64,000 nucleotides of DNA, taken from NCBI RefSeq assembly GCF_004208415.1, contig NZ_CP035758.1, positions 7,502,001-7,566,000 of the forward strand. The letters are read 5' to 3'. The position numbers were made by a program, and so were the translations under genes. Below, piece by piece: positions 53,855 to 60,341 of this stretch (positions are counted from its first letter, which is position 1; every line of letters starts with the position of its first letter). The notes beneath the pieces are model-generated. The model saw only the letters and a list, made by a program, of their open reading frames with translations. It made no database searches and was not told where the DNA came from. Source of the stretch: Ktedonosporobacter rubrisoli. Lineage in GTDB: Bacteria > Chloroflexota > Ktedonobacteria > Ktedonobacterales > Ktedonobacteraceae.

Positions 53855-54838
53855 ATGCGCGCTGATCGCTTGCTCTCCATTTTGCTGCTGCTGCAGGTTC
53901 ATCGCCGCATAACGGCAAGAGAACTTGCCAGGCGGCTGGAAGTCTCGGAGCGAACTATCTATCGCGATATGGAAGCCTTGAGCTCGGCTGGCATTCCGGT
54001 AACTGCCGAGCGCGGAACGGGTGGTGGCTGGCTACTATTGGAAGCCTATCAGACCAATCTGACTGGCTTGAATCAAGAGGAAATTCAGGCCCTTTTCCTG
54101 ACCAGGCCCTCGCATCTGTTGACGGATCTCGGCCTGCGCCAGGCCTCTGAAGCGGCCCTTATCAAGCTTCTGGCTGTCTTGCCTTCACTCTCTCGCCGCG
54201 ATGCTGAAAATGCTCACCAGCGCATTTATGTGGATGTGACCGGCTGGCATCATGTTGAGGAGAATGTGGCCTTTCTGCCAACTCTCTACGAGGCTATCTG
54301 CAAAGAACGCAAATTACAGATAACGTATCGGCGCAACGATAATGTAGAGGTGGAACGTGTGGTTAGTCCGCTGGGGTTGGTTGCCAAAGGCAGCACATGG
54401 TATCTGGTTGCCAGCGTCGAGGAAGATCAGCGCACCTATCGGGTCTCGCGCTTTCTAGCCGTCAATATCATGGAGGAGCCCTGCATACGTCCAGCAGATT
54501 TTGACCTGGTAACATATTGGAACCGCTCATCCACTGATTTTGTCTCTCAGCTGCCTCGCTACCCCGTTACCGTGCGCATGGAAGCAGAATTGCTAGATAT
54601 GATCTACCAGGCAGGTAGGTATGCGCGTATTCAGCGCATCGAGCGGCCTGGAGATGATGGGAGGATCATCGTGCATCTGCTGTTTGAGATGGAGCAATCA
54701 GCGCTCGGCTATCTCATCAGCTTTGGTCCGCGCGTAGAAATTATTGAGCCACAGGACTTACGCGAGAAGGTCATAGCATTGGCCGAGAGCGTCCTTGCTC
54801 TGTACACGCGCAGTCCCGTACTGGTCGGCCAGGCTTAA
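53855..54838 (+). CDS. HTH-WYL transcriptional regulator
   Basis: This encodes 327 residues with AAAGGAGG upstream. An HTH_11 domain comes first: RRITARELARRLEVSERTIY, then RDMEALSSAGIPVTAERGTG. The WYL domain lies at about 140-215 (LQITYRRNDNVEVERVVSPL, GLVAKGSTWYLVASVEEDQR) and a WCX-like end domain follows. WYL regulators bind nucleic-acid-type or nucleotide ligands, and several control DNA repair or defence genes. The stop codon overlaps the stop of the convergent permease gene. The palindrome at 53711 may be its site. Confidence 0.92.
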   Translation: MRADRLLSILLLLQVHRRITARELARRLEVSERTIYRDMEALSSAGIPVTAERGTGGGWLLLEAYQTNLTGLNQEEIQALFLTRPSHLLTDLGLRQASEAALIKLLAVLPSLSRRDAENAHQRIYVDVTGWHHVEENVAFLPTLYEAICKERKLQITYRRNDNVEVERVVSPLGLVAKGSTWYLVASVEEDQRTYRVSRFLAVNIMEEPCIRPADFDLVTYWNRSSTDFVSQLPRYPVTVRMEAELLDMIYQAGRYARIQRIERPGDDGRIIVHLLFEMEQSALGYLISFGPRVEIIEPQDLREKVIALAESVLALYTRSPVLVGQA

Positions 54839-55731
54839 AGCCAGAGCAAACCAAAGCCAAGCAAAATGTAGACAAGCAGGGAAGCAGCTACGAAGAGGAG
54901 CACAATCCGTAGCTGCAAAATTCTGCTCAGGACCACTATCTCGGGCAGACTGAGGCCCGAATCCGCCAGCATAAATGTCAGCACGATAGGAACTGCTGCA
55001 CCGTGTTGAATGAGCGCATAGCCGATGGGAATAAGAAAGAGGATATCGGCGTAGATTACACCTCCCAGCAGAGCTGCTAGTGGTATGCCTGCAAGAACGC
55101 CCCACTGCCCAAGCTGGGCTACAGTCGTGGTAGGGATCAGTATATCTATAAGAATGCCGGATATAGTTGCCAGGACTAGCCAGGGTAAGAACTTGCGCGT
55201 CAGTCGTTGGCCCAGCGCAGCGGCTTTCTTGAGGGCCACGCGTCCTGAAGCTGGAACCGGCTCGGCCTCCGCAAACCAGAGATAGTCGCGTAAGGCGCGC
55301 TCGCCCGGAAAATGGCCGATGAGCCAGCCAATACTTACCGCAGCAATCAGGCAGCAGGCAGCATAAAACAGCGCAATTCGCCAGCCAAAAACCACAAAGA
55401 GTAGAATAATCGCGCCAAGATTGATAGTTGGCGAGGCTAGCAAGAAAGAGACCGCTGGGCCCAGCGCTACCTCTGCTTCTAGCATGCCCAGAAAGAGCGG
55501 CACGGCCGTACAGGTGCAAAAAGGTGTCGCGGCCCCTAGCAAAGCTGCAAGTATGTTGCCGGCTAGCCCCGGCCAGCGCTCAAAGGCCTGGCGCAGCTTG
55601 CTGAACGAGAGGCTTTGCTTTACATAAAAGGCGAGCGTCGCCGTACTGAAGAGCAGCACCCCGATAAAGATCAACAGGACCGGGAAGAAGAGCAGACCTT
55701 TCCAGGGTAAGGCTGACGATAGTAGATTCAT
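54835..55731 (-). CDS. DUF318/ArsP-type permease
   Basis: This encodes 298 residues from the ATG at 55729-55731, with GAGGT 9 nt upstream; a longer version from 55755 lacks this site. It has about eight membrane helices. GAATPFCTCTAVPLFLGMLE holds the Cys-Thr-Cys motif of the family, and the paired segment IYADILFLIPIGYALIQHG is also typical. Family members export trivalent organoarsenicals or are of unknown function. It is the last gene of an apparent four-gene minus-strand group, 67 nt after the radical SAM gene. A role linked to that enzyme is possible; arsenic resistance is the alternative. Confidence 0.85.
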   Translation of the reverse strand: MNLLSSALPWKGLLFFPVLLIFIGVLLFSTATLAFYVKQSLSFSKLRQAFERWPGLAGNILAALLGAATPFCTCTAVPLFLGMLEAEVALGPAVSFLLASPTINLGAIILLFVVFGWRIALFYAACCLIAAVSIGWLIGHFPGERALRDYLWFAEAEPVPASGRVALKKAAALGQRLTRKFLPWLVLATISGILIDILIPTTTVAQLGQWGVLAGIPLAALLGGVIYADILFLIPIGYALIQHGAAVPIVLTFMLADSGLSLPEIVVLSRILQLRIVLLFVAASLLVYILLGFGLLWL

Positions 55732-55798
55732 AAAGAATGTACCTCGGATGGGCATCTCTGCCAGAAGCTAATTTATATTTGTCGGAGCCATCAACCGG

Positions 55799-57415
55799 CT
55801 AGCCCTCGCTCTGCCCATCATCTTGCGCAGGCTGTAGAGGCGCAAGGAGCGTCTCGGAGGTCTCATAATGGCTATAGTAGCGCTCACTGCTCGTGGTCTC
55901 CTCGGATGTGCGCTGCAAAGGGAGCGTAGAGCGAAAACGCGTCTTATGCATATATTGTGGACGGTAGAGTGTATTATAGGAGCAAAACGGAATGATCTTG
56001 CCATCCGGCAGCACATGATGCACGCAACACTTTTTGGCTGAGCGAACATCGAAGTTCCAGGCATCCATAAAAGCAATGATTACTATGCGGAACATATTCT
56101 CATAGAGCACGCTGCCATGCTCCTCCTGGGACAAAGCTTGAGGCGTTACAGGCAGACAGCAGCTAAAATCGCGTAGAGCGTTGATTGTGCTCAGAGGCAT
56201 CGAGGCCGACCACAGCCGCATCAAAGCCGAACCAACCACGCCCTTCACATCCTCAACGCGAAAATTGATCTGATTGCCCACTACATCCAGATAGGATTTC
56301 ACATCGATGTAGCGCGGCAACGGCTTAACCTTATTGCCCTTGATGTAAGCATAGGTCATACTGATGCAATCGCTATGACAGGGGAGAGGCACAAAATCGG
56401 TCTGGCGAAACATGCCGTTTGTCTGCTCTGCAACCGCCCGAATCACATCGGGCACCGTCGTGCGCTGCATGGCATTCACAGCATCGTGGCGACCAACATT
56501 GGTCACAGGCTGGAAAGTTACCCCGCGCACCATCTTCTGAGCGATGCCAAACTTGACGATCTCACCGATCTCGTCCTCATTTACCCCCTGCTTGATCGTC
56601 GCCGTCAGATTGATGGGAATCTCGTAGCGCGTCAGGTTAGCAATAGCCTGCTGCTTGACTTCGCGTAGATCCAGGCCGCGCAGCTCCTCATAGGTGCTCT
56701 GGCGAAAGCCATCGAATTGCAAATAGACCTCGAAGTTGCCCTTAAAGGCGCTCAACTTGCGCACAAACTCTTCATCGCGCGCGATGCGTACGCCATTAGT
56801 ATTGATCATCATGGCCTTAATACGTTTCTTCCTGGCCATCTCTAGAATCTCAAAGAGCTGCGGATGAAGCGTAGGCTCGCCGCCGCTGAACTGTACCACA
56901 TCGGCATAGCCCTCGTTCTCCACAACAGTATCCAGCATGCGCTCTACCTCATCCAGTGGAGCGAAGCGGCCGACATCCGAGCTCGCAAAACAGGTAGGAC
57001 AGCGCAGATTGCAAGCCTCAGTAATCTCGACAAGGGCCAGGCACGTATGCTGTTCGTGGTCTGTACACAGCCCACAATCAAGAGGGCAACCTTTCTCAAC
57101 GCGTGTCTGAAAATGGCGCGGTAGGGTACCCGGCTTGTTATACTGGCTCTGGCTCAAGTAATAAGCGGCATCTGAAGAGATAAGCGAGCGCATCGAGCCA
57201 TGTTCAGGGCAGGTTTTGAGCATATAAACTTTGTTGTCCTGCAAGATAATCTTGGCCTGCACTACCTTCAAGCAATGAGGGCATAGACTATTGGTGAAGT
57301 TGTGATAAATGTAAGAGCGATCATGGCGGATCATCGCCGGATCTTCTGTGCTCGGAATGGGCATACCTGGGACCGGGGTCACGGGAACCTCTTGCGCTTT
57401 GCGTTTGTTTCGCAT
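55799..57415 (-). CDS. Radical SAM enzyme of the Tes/MJ0619 family (tetraether lipid synthase-like)
   Basis: This encodes 538 residues from the ATG at 57413-57415, which has AAAGGAGA 8 nt upstream. It has the N-terminal cluster SLCPHCLKVVQAKI (Cys45, Cys48) and LKTCPEHGSMRSLISSD, then EKGCPLDCGLCTDHEQHTCL (Cys110, 114, 117). The radical SAM motif EACNLRCPTCFASS follows (Cys135, 139, 142), then VVQFSGGEPTLHPQLFEIL and VYLQFDGF. The C-terminal part has VRGVTFQPVTNVGRHDAVNA and a further Cys-rich section (PCHSDC, CCLPVT, KKCCVHH). This order matches archaeal Tes, which joins two lipid tails across the membrane, and MJ0619-type relatives. The match is from my recall of the family. Function as a membrane-spanning lipid synthase in this bacterium is inference; methylase activity is the alternative. 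Confidence 0.85.
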   Translation of the reverse strand: MRNKRKAQEVPVTPVPGMPIPSTEDPAMIRHDRSYIYHNFTNSLCPHCLKVVQAKIILQDNKVYMLKTCPEHGSMRSLISSDAAYYLSQSQYNKPGTLPRHFQTRVEKGCPLDCGLCTDHEQHTCLALVEITEACNLRCPTCFASSDVGRFAPLDEVERMLDTVVENEGYADVVQFSGGEPTLHPQLFEILEMARKKRIKAMMINTNGVRIARDEEFVRKLSAFKGNFEVYLQFDGFRQSTYEELRGLDLREVKQQAIANLTRYEIPINLTATIKQGVNEDEIGEIVKFGIAQKMVRGVTFQPVTNVGRHDAVNAMQRTTVPDVIRAVAEQTNGMFRQTDFVPLPCHSDCISMTYAYIKGNKVKPLPRYIDVKSYLDVVGNQINFRVEDVKGVVGSALMRLWSASMPLSTINALRDFSCCLPVTPQALSQEEHGSVLYENMFRIVIIAFMDAWNFDVRSAKKCCVHHVLPDGKIIPFCSYNTLYRPQYMHKTRFRSTLPLQRTSEETTSSERYYSHYETSETLLAPLQPAQDDGQSEG

Positions 57416-57452
57416 AAAAAAATCTCCTTTCGGGGCCATGTTTTGGAGAGAG

Positions 57453-57767
57453 CTAACCCATTTGTGAAAACATAACAGTACAGGCGATAGCCATCACGAC
57501 CGGGCTGACAGCTACCATGGTCAAGAGCCCATAGCCGATATAGCGGACCTTGCGAAAGAAAAGTAGAACGATAGAAGCAACCACTATAGCCAGGTATGCA
57601 TAAAGGGTTAGCAAGGGTAGATTAATCTGTATAAATCTCAAGCTCAGCAACCCCATAATAAGGGGTACCAGGCCAATGCCAAGACCAATAAAATATTTCA
57701 TAGAATTTGACATTTCTTCTTGTGGCCCTCGCGTTTCACGCGGCGGATCGGGATACTGAGTCCCCAT
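57453..57767 (-). CDS. Small three-helix membrane protein
   Basis: This encodes 104 residues from the ATG at 57765-57767; AGGAGGT lies about 13 nt upstream and GAGAGG closer. A polar Pro/Gln-rich head is followed by three helices (YFIGLGIGLVPLIMGLLS, LLTLYAYLAIVVASIVLLFF and GLLTMVAVSPVVMAIACTVM). I do not recognise it. It lies between the Lgt-like and radical SAM genes with gaps of 44 and 37 nt, so it is in the same operon and may be a membrane partner for the enzyme. Confidence 0.68.
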   Translation of the reverse strand: MGTQYPDPPRETRGPQEEMSNSMKYFIGLGIGLVPLIMGLLSLRFIQINLPLLTLYAYLAIVVASIVLLFFRKVRYIGYGLLTMVAVSPVVMAIACTVMFSQMG

Positions 57768-57811
57768 AACCTCTCTATTGACCTCCTTACAATAATGTTG
57801 AGCCGGAAAAG

Positions 57812-58570
57812 TTATACGATCTCGCGCGCTTGGTTCTCTGATACCCGGCGTGCCTCGCGGCTTTCGCGCCATGAGAGCCACAAGCTAGAGCTAAACCAGA
57901 GAATCGTGATGGCATAGAGGACCTGTACGAGCGTAAAGCCCAGGAAGACATGGGGATCGGCGCGGGTGAAATCCACAAGGAAGCGAAAGCTGCAGTAGCC
58001 CACCACGTAGAGTTTAAAGAGGTCCCCTGGACGGGGCATTTTATCGCGCAGACGCAGGATGATAGCAAACAAAATCAGATCGAGAACAAGCTCGTAGAGC
58101 GCCGAAGGTTGACGACGAACGCCATGCTGCATAAGCGCCCAGGGCAGCGTGCTGGGCAAGCCAAAGGGATCACCGCCCAATAGATTGCCCAGGCGCCCGA
58201 TGGCTTGAGCCAGCGGCAAAGCTAGCGCAAAGATATCTCCTGTAGAATAGTTGATATGGTTGAAGCGCTTGACAAGGATCACACCTAAATAGCCGCCGAA
58301 AAAGGCACCTGTCCAGGCCTGCCCGCTAAACCAGAGATAAGGTAAGTCCTTGATAAAGGTAGCAGGGCCGAGAAAGATCAACATACTCAGCTTGGCGCCG
58401 AGCAAGCCACCCACCAGCGCCCCCAGAGCAACGCGCAATATGGCCTCTGTGGCCCGACGCTGGCGCTTTGCCTCAAAGTATGTAATAGCTCCCCCAATAA
58501 TGTAGGCGCAAAGAAATAGGAGTGAGTAAGTTGAGATTGTAAAATTTCCTAAATGTAACCAGGGATACAT
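57812..58570 (-). CDS. Lgt-like (prolipoprotein diacylglyceryl transferase-family) membrane protein
   Basis: This encodes 252 residues from the ATG at 58568-58570, with GGGAGA upstream. It has seven membrane helices and the Lgt patterns AQAIGRLGNLLGGDPFGL, QPSALYELVLDLILF and GYCSFRFLVDFTRADPHVF. Compared with E. coli Lgt from memory, the Arg of GRLGN and its Asn and the last Arg are kept. The catalytic His (of the motif SFHGG) is replaced by Phe (AFFGGYLGV), and two Glu are Asp. Lgt moves diacylglycerol from phosphatidylglycerol to cysteine. With these changes it may be a paralogue acting on another lipid. It leads the group with the Tes-like gene. Confidence 0.82.
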   Translation of the reverse strand: MYPWLHLGNFTISTYSLLFLCAYIIGGAITYFEAKRQRRATEAILRVALGALVGGLLGAKLSMLIFLGPATFIKDLPYLWFSGQAWTGAFFGGYLGVILVKRFNHINYSTGDIFALALPLAQAIGRLGNLLGGDPFGLPSTLPWALMQHGVRRQPSALYELVLDLILFAIILRLRDKMPRPGDLFKLYVVGYCSFRFLVDFTRADPHVFLGFTLVQVLYAITILWFSSSLWLSWRESREARRVSENQAREIV

Positions 58571-58847
58571 TAAACTATCTCCCTCTACTGCAAATGCATA
58601 GTACACAATCAGGGCATAAGTATTAGCAAGACAAGCTGCAATATATTCGTCCTTGAGATATATATTACTCCCAACGGAAATAGAGATCATGGGTCATTTG
58701 ACTCATTCTTAAATCTGGTTATGATATCTATCACTATGCTTTTATGAAACAGAGCATTGACACCTTCTCGCAACTCCATGTACTATAAGCACAGGTACGC
58801 AGCAAACGGCAATGCATACTTTGTTTATTCGCATGGAGGACGAACAC

Positions 58848-59174
58848 ATGCCCGCATATTCAGATCCAAGTAGCATGTATGCTGCATTAGGCACAATGAT
58901 GCTAGTTTTCGGTATTATTGGTGTGGCAAGTATCATATTCAGCGTCATCATCTACTGGAGGATCTTTTCCAAGGCAGGATTTAACGGTGCCCTGGCTCTG
59001 CTCATGTTTATTCCTATTGCTAACCTTGTTATGATATGTATTCTGGCCTTTGGCGATTGGCCGGTGTTACGTGAGCTCAATTACTTACGTCAGCAAGCCA
59101 TGATGCGCGGACAGCCGCAACCGGGCTTTCCGCCACCTAATCCGCCATATCCACCCACACCAAATTATCGATAA
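58848..59174 (+). CDS. Small two-helix membrane protein with Pro-rich tail, copy 1
   Basis: This encodes 108 residues from the ATG at 58848, with GGAGG 8 nt upstream. Two helices (MLVFGIIGVASIIFSVIIYW and ALALLMFIPIANLVMICILA) are followed by GDWPVLRELNYLRQQAMMRG, then a Pro/Gly tail QPQPGFPPPNPPYPPTPNYR. The middle motif is shared with the paralogue at 59342. Family: similar to small DUF-type membrane proteins of Actinobacteria and Chloroflexota with unknown function. The Pro-rich tail may bind another protein. Confidence 0.72.
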   Translation: MPAYSDPSSMYAALGTMMLVFGIIGVASIIFSVIIYWRIFSKAGFNGALALLMFIPIANLVMICILAFGDWPVLRELNYLRQQAMMRGQPQPGFPPPNPPYPPTPNYR

Positions 59175-59341
59175 GAGGAGCCGAGGATAGAGCGTGGATG
59201 AGTGAGCTAATGAGGAGCGCATAGTAGGTAAAGTGTTGAAGCATGCATTGCCCTATTTTCTTGTATCTCGCAGTTTTCTTTGCTCGAAAACCACTATGCG
59301 TTAGTAGTGTATGCCGCAGGCATTTTAGCATGGAGTAACAT

Positions 59342-59662
59342 ATGAGTAGTAGATATATCGGGGCGTTTGGTGTTCTTTCCTGTGTATATGGCCTGATTGT
59401 CCTGGTTATCATAGCATTTGCTATCCTGGTTTTCTGGAAAATACTCTCAAAGGCTGGCTACAACGGAGCGTGGAGTTTGCTCTTGCTTATTCCAGGCGTA
59501 AATGGCGTTGCGGCACTTGTTATAATGTGTGTTCTGGCCTTTGGCGAATGGCCGATATTGCGTGAGCTCAACTACCTGCGTCAGCAAGCCATGATGCGCG
59601 GGCAGCCACCCTACGCCGGTTTCCCGCCGCCTAATCCGCCATATCCACCAAATATTTATTAG
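59342..59662 (+). CDS. Small two-helix membrane protein with Pro-rich tail, copy 2
   Basis: This encodes 106 residues with GGAG 6 nt before the ATG. The first helix differs from copy 1 (VLVIIAFAILVFWKILSKAG), the second is alike (AALVIMCVLAF), and the segment GEWPILRELNYLRQQAMMRG is almost identical. The tail again ends in NPPYPPN-type prolines. It is a tandem duplicate of the gene at 58848 with 167 nt between them. They are likely to act together or as heteromers. Function is not known. Confidence 0.72.
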   Translation: MSSRYIGAFGVLSCVYGLIVLVIIAFAILVFWKILSKAGYNGAWSLLLLIPGVNGVAALVIMCVLAFGEWPILRELNYLRQQAMMRGQPPYAGFPPPNPPYPPNIY

Positions 59663-59783
59663 AAAAAATATTGCAGATAGCAACGCAAGAACGAGGGGTA
59701 GTAAAAAAAGGGGCCTGCTGCTCCTCAATATGCTTTTGCGCCTGTTATTCTCTCCCCCGGTTGTACTACGTATATAGTGTCCC

Positions 59784-59813
59784 TTGTCGAATCTTATAAT
59801 TGCGTGCTATACT
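59784..59813 (+). promoter_or_regulatory. Candidate promoter of the mgtE leader
   Basis: TTGTCG (59784-59789), 18 bp, TATACT (59808-59813). The transcript would start near 59820, giving a leader of about 520 nt before the transporter. Confidence 0.5.
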
Positions 59814-59936
59814 CAGGTCAGAGATTCTTTTTTTGAAACCCACCGTTGTGCTCATCCCTCTACCTGGTCTTAGAACACCGCTGATGGTGTCGCCACGAGG
59901 GAATTTGCAACTGGTAGGGCAAAGGAGGTGAGGGAT

Positions 59937-60038
59937 ATGGACGCTGGCCCTAGTCATAGTAGGTATGTGCTGAATACGTGCCTACTTTTGGGACTGTTCT
60001 TCTCCTCATCGAGTTTGCTTACCGGTATGCCTCATTAA
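59937..60038 (+). CDS. 33-codon leader reading frame upstream of mgtE
   Basis: The ATG at 59937 is 8 nt after a strong binding site (AAAGGAGGTGAG, AGGAGG at 59923-59928), the best in this region. The peptide is MDAGPSHSRYVLNTCLLLGL followed by FFSSSSLLTGMPH, ending at the TAA at 60036-60038. It has a short hydrophobic core, rather like a small membrane peptide. A hairpin AGTAGGTATGT (59958-59968) with ACGTGCCTACT (59976-59986) and then TTTT lies inside the frame. Its place in a long leader 300 nt before the transporter suggests a regulatory leader peptide. It is not from a family I recognise. Confidence 0.62.
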   Translation: MDAGPSHSRYVLNTCLLLGLFFSSSSLLTGMPH

Positions 60039-60113
60039 TGCACTAGCTTTTACGGCCACTGCCGCCTTGCTCGATGAGTGTACATCGCCCCCATCGATGT
60101 GTTTGGTGTCGAG
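60006..60113 (+). promoter_or_regulatory. Alternative-pairing leader structure upstream of mgtE
   Basis: CTCGATGA (60070-60077) can pair with TCATCGAG (60006-60013), which lies within the end of the small reading frame, or its CTCGA part can pair with TCGAG (60109-60113) downstream. The second fold also has ACATCG (60082-60087) with CGATGT (60095-60100). These two folds exclude each other, as in attenuators. The linked ribosome on the small frame would mask the first arm. Confidence 0.5.
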
Positions 60114-60269
60114 TAAGGATGATCCCTTCTGCCAGCAAGTCCTTTCCTGCTCTTGCAGCGCTCCCTTGTGTGCTTTTACATGTTCGCTGTAACATTTGTT
60201 GCTTGTTTTTGAACATGTGTCGCTGTGATATGCCTTTTTGCGGTGACTAATGTTACACAGGTGAGCGAG

Positions 60270-60299
60270 TTATCCACATGTACACATGTATGTGGATAA
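60270..60299. repeat. Inverted pair of DnaA-box-like sequences
   Basis: TTATCCACA (60270-60278) and its reverse complement TGTGGATAA (60291-60299) are perfect matches to the DnaA-box consensus, facing each other across 12 bp. In RNA the arms make a 10-bp hairpin, so they may simply be a leader stem. TGTAACATT/AATGTTACA (60188-60196 with 60249-60257) is another inverted pair nearby. Confidence 0.5.
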
Positions 60300-60341
60300 A
60301 CCTATGGACAAACTTACACTCATAATAAGGCGGTGATGCTG

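Noticed and set aside
59766..59957. 63-codon frame on the minus strand before mgtE
   Set aside because: It lacks a binding site and domain, and overlaps the leader region of the plus-strand transporter.
60249..60310. Chromosomal origin suggested by DnaA boxes
   Set aside because: Only two good boxes, no dnaA, dnaN or gyr genes in the window, and the pair lies in a transporter leader.
59820..60340. M-box or yybP-ykoY riboswitch before mgtE
   Set aside because: AGGTGAGG, ATGGA and CGCTG-type fragments are present near 59925-59950, but the conserved order and core of either class are not met. Infernal would decide.
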